From Serratia microhaemolytica (GTDB taxonomy: Bacteria > Pseudomonadota > Gammaproteobacteria > Enterobacterales > Enterobacteriaceae), in contig NZ_ML137209.1 of NCBI RefSeq assembly GCF_004011885.1, positions 54,079-118,078 on the forward strand: a stretch of 64,000 bases of DNA, written 5' to 3'. Numbering within the stretch: position 1 is the first letter of the stretch; each line of letters starts with the position of its first letter. The notes under the pieces are model-generated. The model was not told where the DNA came from, did no database searches, and worked only from the letters and a program-made list of their open reading frames with translations. This document shows positions 19,413 to 30,438 of the stretch, in pieces. The translations under genes and the position numbers were made by a program.

Positions 19413-20297
19413 CTATTGCTGGTTCAATTCCGATAAGTCGTCTTGTGTTTGACTCAAAAGAGCCAATTCCAACAATGCATAGCGGTGCTCAACAAAGTGA
19501 TGAACATTGTTAGCAACCGTCAGTTTGAACAGCGCCGAAGCGGTGTTCTTGTCCCCCAGACCTAGGTAGTGTTTACCTAAATAGAAGTCAGTTTCACTGA
19601 GATGCTCAGCGAGCGAAGTGTTGTCCGTTGCATCCGCCTTTAGGTAATCCATCAACGTTTTTTCGCTGATCTTCCCCAAGTAGAATTCGACAATATTCCA
19701 TCCCCACTGCCCCTTCTCCGCCTTGTTATAACGCTGTTCTAGCGCGACTTTAGCCATCTGTGGCTCAATTTCACGCTCCACTAAATAAAGCCATAACGAA
19801 CGGAAAGGGTCGTTTGGGTTGTCTCTATAAAACGCCTGCAGATCACCCTGCGCTAACAGGAAACGGCGGCCATAATACAGCGCGATGCCCCGGTTTAAAA
19901 GCGCGTAACTATAAGTTGGATCAAGCTCTAATACAGAATTAAACGCCTCATAGGCAGCATCAAAGTTGCCTGCCTGCGTTAAATAAATACCTAAATAGTT
20001 AAAAACCTCCGGCATATCAGGACGTATTGCCAGCGCATGAACAAAATCGCTACGCGCCAATATCGGCAATCCGGCGCTATCATACAGCACAGCGCGTTCA
20101 TATAAAAGCTGTGCGCGCTCATCATCGGTAAGTGACTGACTGGAAAGTATCTGCTCTAGCCTCACCAGTAACAGTTGCTGCTGCTGGCTAGCCTGCAAAG
20201 GGGTAGCAAGAGCCTCATCTTTACGCTGTTCTACTTGGCTACACCCGACCAACATCAAGGCTACCAGAGTACAACACCAGCGTAACCACTGCATCAT
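19413..20297 (-). CDS. nlpI: NlpI, TPR-repeat outer-membrane lipoprotein
   Basis: A 294-aa lipoprotein. The signal peptide ends in the lipobox LVGC, with lipidated Cys19. TPR repeats follow, best seen in [20 protein letters not shown] and [18 protein letters not shown]. NlpI acts as an adaptor for the protease Prc in degrading the peptidoglycan hydrolase MepS. Two adjacent ATGs (20297 and 20294) follow a GGAG site. The first has 6-nt spacing and the second matches the usual MxxxLRWC start. It lies downstream of pnp, as in E. coli. Confidence 0.95.
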   Translation of the reverse strand: MMQWLRWCCTLVALMLVGCSQVEQRKDEALATPLQASQQQQLLLVRLEQILSSQSLTDDERAQLLYERAVLYDSAGLPILARSDFVHALAIRPDMPEVFNYLGIYLTQAGNFDAAYEAFNSVLELDPTYSYALLNRGIALYYGRRFLLAQGDLQAFYRDNPNDPFRSLWLYLVEREIEPQMAKVALEQRYNKAEKGQWGWNIVEFYLGKISEKTLMDYLKADATDNTSLAEHLSETDFYLGKHYLGLGDKNTASALFKLTVANNVHHFVEHRYALLELALLSQTQDDLSELNQQ

Positions 20298-20371
20298 TTC
20301 TCGCTCCTGAAGACAAACGTGAGATAAACAGTCTAGTCCTCCGCCGGTCAATTCACGAACCTTGTTGTGAC

Positions 20372-20409
20372 AAAAACAGCTCCCCCAGGTTACTGCGGGG
20401 AGCTGTAAA
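20372..20409. terminator. Terminator between pnp and nlpI
   Basis: ACAGCTCCCC (20376-20385) and GGGGAGCTGT (20397-20406) form a 10-bp perfect stem with A-runs on the left and T-runs on the right. It can therefore act in both directions. On the minus strand it ends pnp mRNA about 20 nt past the stop. Confidence 0.8.
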
Positions 20410-20425
20410 TTTTTCGCTACAACGC

Positions 20426-22537
20426 TTACTCCGCTGAAGCGGCTGGTGCTTCAGTGCTGGTCGCTTCTTTGATACTCAAGCGCACGCGCCCTTGACGATC
20501 AACTTCCATCACTTTTACCGAAACTTCCTGCCCCATTTGCAGATAGTCAGTCACTTTTTCCACTCGTTTATCAGCAATTTGTGAAATGTGAACCAACCCT
20601 TCTTTACCACCACCGACGGCAACGAAAGCACCAAAATCAACGATACGCGTCACTTTACCTTGGTAGATGCGACCCACTTCGATATCACTGGTGATCTCTT
20701 CGATACGGCGGATAGCAAACTTCGCCTTCTCACCATCAGTCGCAGCAATTTTCACCGTACCATCATCTTCAATTTCAATCGTGGTGCCGGTCTCTTCAGT
20801 TAACGCACGGATCACTGAACCGCCTTTACCGATCACATCTTTGATCTTGTCCGGACTGATCTTGATGGTATGGATACGAGGTGCAAATTCAGAAATATCA
20901 CCACGTGGGGTGCTGATTGCCTGTTCCATCACACCAAGGATATGTAGACGGGCACCCTTAGCCTGATTCAATGCTACCTGCATGATTTCACGGGTGATGC
21001 CTTCGATTTTGATGTCCATTTGCAGCGCAGTGATACCTTCACGGCTTCCTGCAACTTTGAAGTCCATATCACCAAGGTGATCCTCATCACCTAAAATGTC
21101 TGACAGAACAACAAAATTGTCACCCTCTTTCACCAGACCCATCGCAATACCTGCTACCGCAGCTTTGATCGGTACGCCCGCATCCATCAGTGCCAAAGAG
21201 GCACCACAGACCGAGGCCATTGAAGAGGAGCCGTTCGATTCGGTGATTTCAGACACAACACGTACTGTGTACGGAAAATCTTCCAGCTTAGGCATCATCG
21301 CCAATACGCCACGTTTTGCCAGCCGGCCGTGACCAATCTCACGTCGCTTGGGTGAACCCACCATGCCGGTTTCACCCACTGAATATGGCGGGAAATTGTA
21401 GTGGAACAAGAAACTGTCGGTTTTTTCACCCGTCAGTTCATCGATATTCTGTGCATCACGTGCAGTACCTAATGTCGCTGTGACCAGTGCTTGAGTCTCA
21501 CCACGGGTAAACAGTGCCGAACCGTGAGTACGTGGCAATACACCCGTGCGTACATCGAGGCCACGCACCATATCTTTTTCACGACCGTCGATACGCAATT
21601 CGCCACGCAACACGCGGCTACGTACCACATTTTTCTCAACACTCGCGAGGATATCCTGCAACTCGCCAGCATCCAGTGTTTCATCTGCTGCCAACAGTGC
21701 TGCAACTACGCTCTCTTTGATCGCATCAATCTGAGCATAACGTTCTTGCTTCTCAATAATACGATAAGCATCACCCAAACGGCTTTCAGACAACTCGGCC
21801 ACTTTTGCATGTAGCGCCTGATTAACAGGTGCTGGCTGCCAATCCCAGCGCGGTTTACCGGCTTCAAGCACCAGGGCATTAATATTTTCAATCACCACCT
21901 GCTGCTGCTCATGGCCAAACACCACTGCACCTAGCATCTGGTCTTCGCTCAGCACATCCGCTTCCGATTCCACCATCAAAACAGCACCAGCAGTACCAGC
22001 AACAACCAGATCAAGACGGCTTTGTTTTAGTTCATCGATGGTAGGGTTCAATACGTATTGATCATTGATATAACCAACACGCGCTGCACCAATCGGACCA
22101 TTGAACGGGATCCCAGATAGGCTTAATGCCGCTGAGGCACCAATCATCGCCACAATATCAGGGTTAACTTGCGGGTTTACTGAAACCACTGTTGCAATCA
22201 CCTGAACTTCGTTCAGGAAACCATCGGCAAACAGTGGGCGGATTGGACGGTCAATCAGACGTGAAATCAGCGTCTCACCTTCACTTGGACGCCCTTCGCG
22301 ACGGAAGAAACTACCTGGAATACGACCTGCCGCATAAGAGCGTTCTTGATAATTAACTGTAAGCGGGAAAAAATCCTGCCCCGGCTTAGCCTTTTTCTGA
22401 CCAACCACAGTGACGAACACTGCAGTGTCATCCATGCTCACCATCACGGCCGCAGTGGCCTGACGTGCGATCATGCCCGTTTCGAGCGTAACGGTGTGTT
22501 GACCATACTGAAATTTACGAATAATCGGTGTCAGCAA
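20426..22537 (-). CDS. pnp: Pnp, polynucleotide phosphorylase
   Basis: A 703-aa (E. coli 711) phosphorolytic 3'-5' exoribonuclease, a core part of the RNA degradosome. Two RNase PH domains (with [20 protein letters not shown] and the second-domain phosphate site near [17 protein letters not shown]) flank a helical linker. A KH domain ([20 protein letters not shown], ~553) and an S1 domain ([20 protein letters not shown], ~622) follow. The tail after the S1 domain is slightly shorter than in E. coli. It sits downstream of rpsO with a 371-bp leader carrying the RNase III target hairpin. Confidence 0.97.
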   Translation of the reverse strand: MLTPIIRKFQYGQHTVTLETGMIARQATAAVMVSMDDTAVFVTVVGQKKAKPGQDFFPLTVNYQERSYAAGRIPGSFFRREGRPSEGETLISRLIDRPIRPLFADGFLNEVQVIATVVSVNPQVNPDIVAMIGASAALSLSGIPFNGPIGAARVGYINDQYVLNPTIDELKQSRLDLVVAGTAGAVLMVESEADVLSEDQMLGAVVFGHEQQQVVIENINALVLEAGKPRWDWQPAPVNQALHAKVAELSESRLGDAYRIIEKQERYAQIDAIKESVVAALLAADETLDAGELQDILASVEKNVVRSRVLRGELRIDGREKDMVRGLDVRTGVLPRTHGSALFTRGETQALVTATLGTARDAQNIDELTGEKTDSFLFHYNFPPYSVGETGMVGSPKRREIGHGRLAKRGVLAMMPKLEDFPYTVRVVSEITESNGSSSMASVCGASLALMDAGVPIKAAVAGIAMGLVKEGDNFVVLSDILGDEDHLGDMDFKVAGSREGITALQMDIKIEGITREIMQVALNQAKGARLHILGVMEQAISTPRGDISEFAPRIHTIKISPDKIKDVIGKGGSVIRALTEETGTTIEIEDDGTVKIAATDGEKAKFAIRRIEEITSDIEVGRIYQGKVTRIVDFGAFVAVGGGKEGLVHISQIADKRVEKVTDYLQMGQEVSVKVMEVDRQGRVRLSIKEATSTEAPAASAE

Positions 22538-22620
22538 AATTTAATCCTTTCATTGACTGCGTATCCAGTGGATTGCCACCAAGTACGCGATTGACTCAAC
22601 TCGCCTTCGCACTACAGCCT

Positions 22621-22688
22621 CGCGGCTAATGACAAGCTTTATCCAGATAACACTGATGTCAGCCAGAGAAAGTCTCTCATTAGCCGCG
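22621..22688 (-). promoter_or_regulatory. pnp leader hairpin (RNase III/PNPase autoregulation)
   Basis: CGCGGCTAATGA (22621-22632) and TCATTAGCCGCG (22677-22688) form a 12-bp perfect stem about 85 nt upstream of the pnp start. In E. coli RNase III cleaves such a leader stem, and PNPase then degrades the duplex and lowers its own synthesis. Position and strength fit that mechanism. The rest of the 22538-22908 spacer holds the rpsO terminator and no gene. Confidence 0.8.
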
Positions 22689-22867
22689 CGAAACCCTGCA
22701 ACGGAAGAACCCATAACACATTCATTTAGTTCTGCGGTTATCTGCCCAATGGCTTAACCGCAGATCAGATTAGTGTCCAGAATCACCAAACACTCCGCCA
22801 GTAAGAACCTGTGCTGGTAAAAACCACCAAAGTCTCTGTCACTAATCCAACCACTAAAAATATAGAA

Positions 22868-22891
22868 GAAAGGGGCCTGTTGGCCCCTTTC
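22868..22891 (-). terminator. rpsO terminator
   Basis: GAAAGGGGCC-TGTT-GGCCCCTTTC is a perfect 10-bp stem 17 nt after the rpsO stop. On the minus strand it is followed by TTCTATATTTTT. It ends part of rpsO transcription ahead of pnp. Confidence 0.8.
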
Positions 22892-22908
22892 CACTGAAAC
22901 TGTTTTGC

Positions 22909-23178
22909 TTAACGACGCAGACCAAGACGCTCGATCAGGCTGGCGTAGCGTGCTACATCTTTGCCTTTCAAGTAGTCGAGAAGTTTACGACGCTGAGAAA
23001 CCATACGCAGCAGACCACGACGGCTGTGGTGATCCTTCTTGTGCTCGGCAAAGTGACCTTGCAGATGGTTAATCTGTGCAGTGAGCAGGGCAACCTGAAC
23101 TTCAGGAGAACCACTGTCATTGGCACCGCGACCAAAATCAGCCAGAATTTTGGCCTTAGCTTCAACACTTAGAGACAT
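22909..23178 (-). CDS. rpsO: Ribosomal protein S15
   Basis: An 89-aa protein, identical in length to E. coli S15. It binds the three-way junction of 16S rRNA and primes assembly of the 30S platform. The conserved [20 protein letters not shown] and the C-terminal LIERLGLRR are intact. The start is the ATG at 23176-23178 with GGAG 7 nt upstream; two more in-frame codons upstream are not used. It is followed by pnp, as in E. coli. Confidence 0.97.
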   Translation of the reverse strand: MSLSVEAKAKILADFGRGANDSGSPEVQVALLTAQINHLQGHFAEHKKDHHSRRGLLRMVSQRRKLLDYLKGKDVARYASLIERLGLRR

Positions 23179-23382
23179 TGTCATACTCCAAATTATCGAT
23201 AATAAACAAGGGTGCCAATCTCTAATTCAGCAACCCGACTTTTCAGCAACTGAAACCAGTTACCGTTGTTGACAATGGGTTCTTTAACCTAATCACCAAT
23301 CGCCATCAAAACAACGGAGCATTCTACCGCGAACTAACCAACCGTTCAAGCCAACGACCAATTTGAACTCTATCCAACCCAG

Positions 23383-24321
23383 TTAGGGGGCGTGCTCTAC
23401 CACTAATCGACGTGGCATTACCCGACCATCATCGCCGATTTCACCGATACCGATGAATTGTCGCTGTTCACCCTCAGTCATCCGCACTAAGCCGGAAGCC
23501 GGGGCTCGCGCTACTTGCACCCCTTGCCCATGCTTAACGTAAGCTGCCACACTAGGAAGCAAATTGACCTCTGGGAAGTGTGCTGCCGGGCTATCCATCG
23601 GCAGCAGCAATGCGTCCAGTTGCTCAAGCCCGACGTTCCCTTCCTCGTCGGCCTGCAACGCTGCCAAAGACTCCAGCGTGACCATGCGTGCCATTGGGTA
23701 GTCAGCAACCTGCAACCGGCGCAGATAGATCACGTGCGCACCGCACCCTAACCGCTCACCAAGATCATCAATAATGGTACGAATATAGGTGCCCTTAGAA
23801 CAGTGGATCTCCAGTTCCAGTTCATCACATTGCCAACGAATAAACTGCAATTGATAAACGCTGATATTGCGTGCCTCACGCGGTACCTCGATACCTTGGC
23901 GTGCATACTCGTACAGTTTCCTGCCTTGGTATTTCAGTGCAGAATACATCGACGGCACTTGCTGAATATCGCCACGAAAAGTATCAAGCGCAACATCCAG
24001 TTCTGCCTGGCTAAAAGTGACTGCGCGTCGCTGGATCAACTGTCCCTCAGAATCGGAGGTATCTGTCCGTTCACCCAGACGAGCAATCACACGGTAACGT
24101 TTGTCACCATCAAGCAAATATTGAGAAAATTTAGTTGCTTCACCCAAGCAGATCGGCAACATACCTGTTGCCAACGGATCAAGCGCACCTGTGTGTCCGG
24201 CGCGATTTGCCTGGTAGATCCGTTTCACTTTTTGTAGCGCATCGTTCGACGATAACCCTTGTGGTTTGTCGAGTAACAAGACCCCGTGAACATCACGACC
24301 ACGGCGGCGTGGACGACTCAT
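23383..24321 (-). CDS. truB: TruB, tRNA pseudouridine-55 synthase
   Basis: A 312-aa enzyme (E. coli 314) that makes pseudouridine 55 in the T loop of all tRNAs and also acts as a tRNA chaperone. The catalytic aspartate is D48 in [29 protein letters not shown] is the conserved second motif, and a PUA-type domain is at the C-terminus. The start overlaps the rbfA stop as TAATG, showing translational coupling in the nusA-infB-rbfA-truB operon. Confidence 0.96.
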   Translation of the reverse strand: MSRPRRRGRDVHGVLLLDKPQGLSSNDALQKVKRIYQANRAGHTGALDPLATGMLPICLGEATKFSQYLLDGDKRYRVIARLGERTDTSDSEGQLIQRRAVTFSQAELDVALDTFRGDIQQVPSMYSALKYQGRKLYEYARQGIEVPREARNISVYQLQFIRWQCDELELEIHCSKGTYIRTIIDDLGERLGCGAHVIYLRRLQVADYPMARMVTLESLAALQADEEGNVGLEQLDALLLPMDSPAAHFPEVNLLPSVAAYVKHGQGVQVARAPASGLVRMTEGEQRQFIGIGEIGDDGRVMPRRLVVEHAP

Positions 24322-24731
24322 TAAGCCTCCTCGTCATCACCTGATTTACCACGCAGTGCCTCATCGTGTTTAACGACATTGGTCACTAGATTGGACATCC
24401 GCATTCCTTCTACCAATGAGTTGTCATAGGCGAAAGTCAATTCTGGCACAACCCGCAAGCGCATCGCTTTACCCAATAGCAGACGAATATAACCCGCTGC
24501 ATCCTGTAATGCCTTAATACCATTGGTGATGAAATCAGCATCAGCATTCTCGGTCAACACGTTCAGGAAGGTGACATAAACTTTGGCATAGGCCAGATCA
24601 CGCGATAGTTCAACCCCAGAAACAGTAGTCATGCCAATACGGGGATCTTTGATCTCACGCTGCAAAATAATCGCGATCTCTTTCTGCATCTCTTGTGCCA
24701 CACGCTGGCTGCGGCTGAATTCTTTTGGCAT
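24321..24731 (-). CDS. rbfA: RbfA, ribosome-binding factor A
   Basis: A 136-aa KH-like protein (E. coli 133) that binds the 16S helix 1 region and is needed for late 30S maturation and cold growth. [20 protein letters not shown] and [20 protein letters not shown] are typical. The ATG at 24729-24731 has a strong GGAGG 8 nt upstream; a TTG two codons earlier is not needed. It overlaps the truB start by 1 nt. Confidence 0.96.
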   Translation of the reverse strand: MPKEFSRSQRVAQEMQKEIAIILQREIKDPRIGMTTVSGVELSRDLAYAKVYVTFLNVLTENADADFITNGIKALQDAAGYIRLLLGKAMRLRVVPELTFAYDNSLVEGMRMSNLVTNVVKHDEALRGKSGDDEEA

Positions 24732-24754
24732 AAGCAAAACCTCCAGAAAAATCA

Positions 24755-24770
24755 GGGGGCCTTGGCCCCC
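24755..24770 (-). terminator. GC-rich hairpin between infB and rbfA (attenuator-like)
   Basis: GGGGGC-CTTG-GCCCCC forms a tight stem 24 nt before the rbfA start. On the minus strand it is followed by TGATTTTT. This looks like an intrinsic terminator inside the operon, so it probably lowers rbfA-truB transcription relative to infB. Confidence 0.55.
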
Positions 24771-24820
24771 TATTTAGCGTTATCATGACTCAGCATCTAA
24801 AGCTGGCCAAGCATCTTGAG

Positions 24821-27514
24821 TTAAGCGATTGTACGTTGAACTTCAATAACTTCAAATACTTCAATCACATCACCAACACGCACATCGTTGTAGTTCTTCA
24901 CGCCGATCCCGCATTCCATGCCATTACGCACTTCGCTGACATCATCTTTAAAGCGACGCAGTGACTCAAGTTCACCTTCGTAGATCACCACGTTATCACG
25001 CAGCACGCGGATCGGATTGTGGCGTTTGATAGTGCCTTCGGTGACCATACAACCGGCAATAGCACCAAATTTCGGTGATTTGAATACATCACGGACTTCA
25101 GCCAAGCCGATGATCTGCTGCTTGTATTCAGGCGCCAACATACCGCTCATCGCCTGTTTCACTTCATCGATCAGATTATAGATCACCGAATAGTAACGCA
25201 GATCAAGACTTTCAGCTTCAATCACTCGGCGCGCAGAGGCATCCGCACGCACGTTAAAGCCGAGCATAATTGCGTTGGATGCAGCAGCCAATGTCGCATC
25301 GGTCTCAGTGATCCCACCTACGCCAGAACCAACAATCTTCACTTTCACTTCATCAGTAGAGAGTTTCAACAGTGAATCGGAAATGGCTTCACAGCTACCC
25401 TGCACGTCCGTTTTCAATACGATGTTCAGCTCTGAGACTTCACCTTCAGTCATGTTGGAGAACATATTCTCCAGCTTCGACTTCTGCTGACGCGCCAACT
25501 TGACTTCACGGAATTTACCCTGGCGATAGAGTGCCACTTCACGTGCTTTCTTCTCATCACGAACCACGGTAGCTTCATCACCCGCAGCCGGCACGCTAGA
25601 CAACCCAAGGATCTCAACCGGAATAGAAGGGCCAGCAGACGTCACTTCACGGCCAAGCTCATCGCGCATAGCGCGAACGCGACCATATTCAAATCCACAC
25701 AGGACAATATCACCCTTGTTCAAGGTGCCTTGTTGTACCAGTACCGTTGCCACTGGGCCACGACCTTTATCCAGGAATGATTCAATCACCACACCGCTGG
25801 CCATGCCACTACGCACCGCGTTCAATTCCAACACCTCGGCCTGTAGCAGGATCGCATCGAGCAATTCATCAATCCCAGTACCCGCTTTGGCTGAAACATT
25901 AACAAACTGCGCTTCACCGCCCCACTCTTCTGGCATCACACCATACTGCGATAATTCGTTCTTAACGCGTTCAGGGTCTGCTTCTGGTTTATCAATCTTG
26001 TTGACTGCCACAACCAGTGGCACTTTTGCCGCTTGAGCATGCTGGATCGCTTCGATAGTCTGTGGCATCACACCATCATCAGCAGCAACAACCAATACAA
26101 CAATGTCAGTCGCTTTCGCTCCACGCGCACGCATAGAAGTAAAAGCGGCATGGCCTGGGGTATCAAGGAAAGTGATCATGCCATTTTCAGTTTCGACATG
26201 ATAGGCACCAATGTGCTGGGTAATACCGCCCGCTTCACCGACCGCTACCTTGGTGGAGCGAATGTAGTCAAGTAATGAGGTTTTACCATGATCAACGTGA
26301 CCCATGATGGTCACTACTGGAGCACGTGGCTCGGGTGCGGCACCGGTGTCACGATCACTCATCAGTGCTTCTTCCAGTTCGTTTTCACGCCGCAAGATCA
26401 CCTTGTGCCCCATCTCTTCAGCAACCAGTTGCGCCGTTTCTTGGTCGATTACCTGATTGATGGTGGCCATTGCACCCAACTTCATCATCGCTTTGATGAC
26501 TTGTGAACCTTTTACCGCCATTTTGTTGGCTAATTCCGCTACAGTGATGGTCTCACCAATCACTACATCACGGTTTACCACCTGAACCGGCTTGTTAAAA
26601 CCTTGCTGCAAACTGCTTGGCTTACGCTTATTTTTACCACCGCGCGTTACCGCACGCGCTTCTTCGCGATCGGCTTTCAGCTCAGAGAGTTTGTTGCCTT
26701 TCTTCTGCTTGGTTGCTTTGCCACCGCGAGAACGGCTACGGCGATCACCTTCAACTTTGGCATCGTTCTCATCTTCCGCAGCACGTGCATGTTGTGAAGT
26801 GGTCACATGGTAATCTGCTGTTTCGATCTCAGGAGTGACAGGATCGCTCTCCGTCCACTGATCGCCATGCTCCTCCGCCATGCGACGCGCTTCTTCAGCC
26901 ACTCTTCGGGCTTCCTCTTCCACTTTGCGACGCACTTCCTCTTCCGCTTTACGCTTCAGTTCTGCCGCTTCCGCTTCACGGCGTGCTTTCTCTGACAAAG
27001 CAGGCTTGGTTGTTTCGTTATTTTGTTGATTAATCACTTTTTCTTTTTCCGCTGAATTACGCTTAGCACTTTCTGCGGCCTCCTGCATGGCTTGCGCTTT
27101 GGCGACGCGCTCCATCTCTTCCGCCACCTCTGCCTCACGTTTAGCCTCTGCTTCGCGTTTCGCTAGCTCTTCCGCTTCACGCCTTGCCTGCTCTGCCGCC
27201 TCTGCCTGTTGGGCTTCTTGCGTATCGCGATTTACATAAGTGCGCTTCTTGCGGACCTCTATTTGCACAGCTTTACTTTTACCACCAGTACTCGGCACAT
27301 TCAAAGTACTACGTGTTTTACGTTGCAACGTCAGTTTTCCTGGTACGCTGCCATGCTCACGGTTCAAGTGCGCCAATAACGTCTCTTTTTCCTGCTCGGT
27401 GACAGAGTCTGCTTCAGACTTTTTGATGCCCGCATCAGCAAACTGCTGTATCAGGCGATCAACCGGTGTCTTAATCTCTGCTGCCAGCGATTTTACGGTT
27501 ACATCAGTCGTCAT
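24821..27514 (-). CDS. infB: Translation initiation factor IF-2
   Basis: An 897-aa GTPase (E. coli 890) that brings fMet-tRNA to the 30S subunit and promotes subunit joining. An N-terminal IF2N domain ([20 protein letters not shown]) is followed by a long charged helical segment rich in Glu, Arg and Ala (~100-280). The G domain is marked by [14 protein letters not shown] (~401) and NKIDKP. C-terminal domains bind the initiator tRNA. The start is ATG 27514 with AGGAAGGA upstream; extension to 27556 would overlap nusA. It lies 25 nt after nusA. Confidence 0.97.
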   Translation of the reverse strand: MTTDVTVKSLAAEIKTPVDRLIQQFADAGIKKSEADSVTEQEKETLLAHLNREHGSVPGKLTLQRKTRSTLNVPSTGGKSKAVQIEVRKKRTYVNRDTQEAQQAEAAEQARREAEELAKREAEAKREAEVAEEMERVAKAQAMQEAAESAKRNSAEKEKVINQQNNETTKPALSEKARREAEAAELKRKAEEEVRRKVEEEARRVAEEARRMAEEHGDQWTESDPVTPEIETADYHVTTSQHARAAEDENDAKVEGDRRSRSRGGKATKQKKGNKLSELKADREEARAVTRGGKNKRKPSSLQQGFNKPVQVVNRDVVIGETITVAELANKMAVKGSQVIKAMMKLGAMATINQVIDQETAQLVAEEMGHKVILRRENELEEALMSDRDTGAAPEPRAPVVTIMGHVDHGKTSLLDYIRSTKVAVGEAGGITQHIGAYHVETENGMITFLDTPGHAAFTSMRARGAKATDIVVLVVAADDGVMPQTIEAIQHAQAAKVPLVVAVNKIDKPEADPERVKNELSQYGVMPEEWGGEAQFVNVSAKAGTGIDELLDAILLQAEVLELNAVRSGMASGVVIESFLDKGRGPVATVLVQQGTLNKGDIVLCGFEYGRVRAMRDELGREVTSAGPSIPVEILGLSSVPAAGDEATVVRDEKKAREVALYRQGKFREVKLARQQKSKLENMFSNMTEGEVSELNIVLKTDVQGSCEAISDSLLKLSTDEVKVKIVGSGVGGITETDATLAAASNAIMLGFNVRADASARRVIEAESLDLRYYSVIYNLIDEVKQAMSGMLAPEYKQQIIGLAEVRDVFKSPKFGAIAGCMVTEGTIKRHNPIRVLRDNVVIYEGELESLRRFKDDVSEVRNGMECGIGVKNYNDVRVGDVIEVFEVIEVQRTIA

Positions 27515-27539
27515 GCTGTTCCTTCCTGCTACAGTTTTA

Positions 27540-29048
27540 TTATGCGTTGTCGCCAAACCAACAGATATTACGTGCCGCCATAATCAGCTCACCAGCTAAC
27601 TCATCGCTTAACCCTTCAATATCGGTCAAATCGTCAACACCCTGCTCGGCAAGTTCTTCCAGCGTACAAACGCCGTGAGCAGCCAGCTTAAATGCTAAAC
27701 TGCGATCCAGATTCGGAAGATTGAGCAAATCATCCGCTGGCTTCCGGTCACTTAAACTCTCTTCCCGAGCCAAGGCTAGTGTCGTCAATGCAGCTTTAGC
27801 CCGCTCACGCAATGCTTCTACTGTCTCTTCGTCCAGCCCATCGATCGCCAGCAGTTCCTTAATCGGCACATAAGCCAGTTCCTCGAGCGTTGAGAAGCCC
27901 TCTTCAACCAGAACCGTGGCAAAATCCTCATCAATGTCCAGATGCTGGGTGAAAACGTCAATCGCCGCATAGGCTTCAGCTTGGTGCTTGGCCTGTAACT
28001 CTTCCGCAGTCATGACGTTCAGTTCCCAGCGCTCATCACCACGATGCTGCTTAAGCAGTTGCGAAGCCAAGCGCACATTCTGCCCGTTACGACCGATCGC
28101 CTGAGCCAGATTATTGGCTTCCACAGCCACATCCATCGTGTATTTGTCTTCGTCTACCACGATTGACGCGACATCGGCTGGAGCCATTGCATTAATGACA
28201 AACTGTGCTGGGTTATCATCCCAAAGAATGATGTCAATCCGCTCACCGCCCAATTCACTGGAAACAGCTTGCACGCGTGCGCCTCGCATACCAACACAGG
28301 CACCAACAGGATCGATCCGCTTATCGTTGGTTTTTACCGCGATCTTTGCCCGTGATCCCGGATCACGCGCAGCGGCTTTGATTTCAATAACTTCTTCGCC
28401 AATTTCCGGCACTTCAATGCGGAACAACTCTTTTAGCATCGCTGGACTTGAACGGCTAACAAACAGTTGTGCGCCACGCGCCTCAGGACGCACCGCATAA
28501 AGCACACCACGTACACGATCTCCAGGGCGGAAATTCTCTCGTGGCAACATATCTTCACGGCCGATCACAGCCTCAGCATTATTGCCCAGATCGAGTGCAA
28601 TGCTATCACGGCTGACTTTTTTCACCACGCCGGTGACAATCTCACCTTCCTGCTCACGGAAAGCATCGACAACCATAGAGCGTTCCGCTTCACGCACTTT
28701 CTGCACGATCACTTGCTTGGCTGTTTGTGTGGTGATGCGATCAAACACTACTGATTCGATCTGATCCTCGACATACGCCCCCAGATCAATAGCAGGTTCT
28801 TCGTAACGTGCTGCTTCCAAGGTAATTTCACGTGTTGGATGAGTGACTGTCTCAACCACCATCCAACGGCGGAAAGTGTCAAAATCACCGGTTTTCCGGT
28901 CAATGGTGACACGAACATCGATCTCTTGTTCATATTTTTTCTTGGTTGCCGTGGCTAACGCAATTTCCAACGCTTCAAAAATCTTCTCACGCGGAAGGGA
29001 TTTTTCATTGGAAACAGCTTCCACAACAGCCAGAATTTCTTTGTTCAT
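27540..29048 (-). CDS. nusA: NusA, transcription termination/antitermination factor
   Basis: A 502-aa protein (E. coli 495). An N-terminal RNA-polymerase-binding domain is followed by S1 ([18 protein letters not shown]), KH1 and KH2 domains ([38 protein letters not shown]) and two acidic repeats at the C-terminus, ending [11 protein letters not shown]. It controls pausing, intrinsic termination and Nus-dependent antitermination. Compared with my recollection of E. coli NusA there is a 7-residue basic insert (LKQHRGDE) after ASQL at the KH2-AR1 junction. ATG 29048 with GAGG upstream; 21 nt after rimP. Confidence 0.96.
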   Translation of the reverse strand: MNKEILAVVEAVSNEKSLPREKIFEALEIALATATKKKYEQEIDVRVTIDRKTGDFDTFRRWMVVETVTHPTREITLEAARYEEPAIDLGAYVEDQIESVVFDRITTQTAKQVIVQKVREAERSMVVDAFREQEGEIVTGVVKKVSRDSIALDLGNNAEAVIGREDMLPRENFRPGDRVRGVLYAVRPEARGAQLFVSRSSPAMLKELFRIEVPEIGEEVIEIKAAARDPGSRAKIAVKTNDKRIDPVGACVGMRGARVQAVSSELGGERIDIILWDDNPAQFVINAMAPADVASIVVDEDKYTMDVAVEANNLAQAIGRNGQNVRLASQLLKQHRGDERWELNVMTAEELQAKHQAEAYAAIDVFTQHLDIDEDFATVLVEEGFSTLEELAYVPIKELLAIDGLDEETVEALRERAKAALTTLALAREESLSDRKPADDLLNLPNLDRSLAFKLAAHGVCTLEELAEQGVDDLTDIEGLSDELAGELIMAARNICWFGDNA

Positions 29049-29069
29049 CCTAGTTGCCTCATCCAAACT

Positions 29070-29522
29070 TTAAAAGTGGGGTACCAGATTCGCTCTCTGA
29101 ATGTTACTCAGTGCGAACACTTCATCTTTCCCTTCCACAGTGACCGTGACCATTTCACCTTCCACGGACTTGATAATTCCTTGCCAGTTACGGCGATTCT
29201 GTACTGCAATACGCAGAGCAATGCTGACTTCTTCACCAACAAAACGTTGATAATGTGCCGCTGTGAAGAGCGGACGGTCAAGGCCTGGAGAGGAGATTTC
29301 CAAGTTATAGGCGACAGTGATCGGATCCTCAACATCAAGCACCGCACTAACTTGGTGGCTGACATCGGCACAATCATCAACATTGACTCCGTTGTCGCTA
29401 TCGATATAGATGCGCAGTGTCGAACGACGTGATCGAATAAACTCGATACCGACAATTTCAAAACCCAGTGCCTCTACAGGTGCGGAAAGCATCTCTGTTA
29501 ACTTTTGTTCTAATGTAGACAA
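29070..29522 (-). CDS. rimP: RimP, 30S ribosome maturation factor
   Basis: A 150-aa protein, the same length as E. coli RimP, which helps assemble the S12/S19 regions of the 30S subunit. [20 protein letters not shown] and SPGLDRPLF are diagnostic. I place the start at TTG 29522 (reading MSTLEQKL), with GGGGG 5 nt upstream. A TTG four codons earlier is the only other candidate and no ATG exists. It is the first protein gene of the tRNA-fMet-rimP-nusA-infB operon. Confidence 0.93.
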   Translation of the reverse strand: MSTLEQKLTEMLSAPVEALGFEIVGIEFIRSRRSTLRIYIDSDNGVNVDDCADVSHQVSAVLDVEDPITVAYNLEISSPGLDRPLFTAAHYQRFVGEEVSIALRIAVQNRRNWQGIIKSVEGEMVTVTVEGKDEVFALSNIQRANLVPHF

Positions 29523-29540
29523 GTCTACCCCCAAGACATA

Positions 29541-29560
29541 AAAAAAGGGCCTAATAGCCC
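29541..29560 (-). terminator. Weak hairpin with T-run upstream of rimP
   Basis: GGGC-CTAATA-GCCC, followed on the minus strand by at least seven Ts, lies about 20 nt before the rimP start. The stem is short. Together with the next hairpin it lies between tRNA-fMet and rimP, where partial termination would separate the tRNA from the protein genes. Confidence 0.4.
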
Positions 29561-29581
29561 ACTAAATCCTAGCGCCCAATA

Positions 29582-29611
29582 ACAAAAAACCCCGAAAATT
29601 CGGGGATTTTT
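29582..29611. terminator. Terminator after tRNA-fMet
   Basis: The CCCCGAA/TTCGGGG stem (29590-29605) is flanked by an A-run on the left and TTTTTG on the right, so it can work in both directions. On the minus strand it is followed by six Ts. It lies about 130 nt after the tRNA. Confidence 0.8.
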
Positions 29612-29739
29612 GTCTCTGAACCCTGTTTGCTGCGAAACGGCTTCGAAGCAATTTCGTCTCAATTGCCATTTTCAAATGCAAATCGAAAAAGTCACACTTC
29701 ATCGGAAAATATCTTTGAAAATAAACAACTCAGGGAAAG

Positions 29740-29816
<77 letters not shown>

Positions 29817-29861
29817 TCCGAAAACGTGGCAAATATTACGCTGATCAGGATCAAAACGCAA

Positions 29862-29890
29862 ATTATATCCGCTAGGTCTGGTCGCAATGA
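29862..29890 (-). promoter_or_regulatory. Probable promoter of tRNA-fMet and the nusA operon
   Basis: A perfect -10 TATAAT (complement of 29862-29867) lies about 45 nt upstream of the tRNA and is followed by the G-containing discriminator TTGCG. With 17-nt spacing the -35 would be TCATTG, which is poor. The -10 is convincing and the -35 is not. Confidence 0.5.
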
Positions 29891-30188
29891 TGCACTAAGC
29901 ACATTTGCATCCCAACAGAAGGATTTAAGAACAATCGGCTGATAAACAATAACAAATGCTTGTCATCAACTGTTTTTACTGTCATGACATCATCGCAGTC
30001 ACACAGTTTGATACAAAGTTTAGTGATAAATGGTTAACTACTACTTACTGCACCGTAAAAACAACTCTGTTGTTGCTGAACGACGCGCTTGATCTTGGCT
30101 CATACTAACCAAGCTTATTCATTACAAACCCGTTGAGTGCAGCACAACTTGCCATCTGCGACTAAACCTGTTTGCCTTACTGAGAATT
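29891..30188. other. Spacer between tRNA-fMet promoter and tRNA-Leu
   Basis: About 300 bp of A/T-rich sequence without an ORF. In E. coli argG and yhbX lie between these two tRNA genes; neither is here and no remnant of them is visible. Nothing else was recognised. Confidence 0.5.
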
Positions 30189-30275
30189 TGGTACCGAGGA
30201 TGGGACTCGAACCCACAAGCCGGTTAGGGCACTACCACCTCAAGGTAGCGTGTCTACCAATTCCACCACCTCGGT
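30189..30275 (-). tRNA. leuU: tRNA-Leu (anticodon GAG)
   Basis: An 87-nt class II tRNA on the minus strand with a long variable arm. The 5' ACCGAGG pairs with the 3' CCTCGGT before ACCA. The anticodon loop holds GAG (CTACCTTGAGGTGG), and the T arm is GGGTTCGAGTCCC. It is similar to E. coli leuU except that base 1 is A, which restores an A-U pair. It follows secG, as in E. coli. Confidence 0.96.
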
Positions 30276-30438
30276 ACTGATCCTTGAACTTCCGCTTGTT
30301 GTATTGTTTCGGCAGTTTTTTTGCTCAATCATTCGGTCGAGGATACCGTACTAGAGAGCGCTACCTGACAACAACAAACGAAAAGAAATTAAATCACTTA
30401 CTGCCGCACCTGTTCAACGCTGAATAAACCTGCAATTA

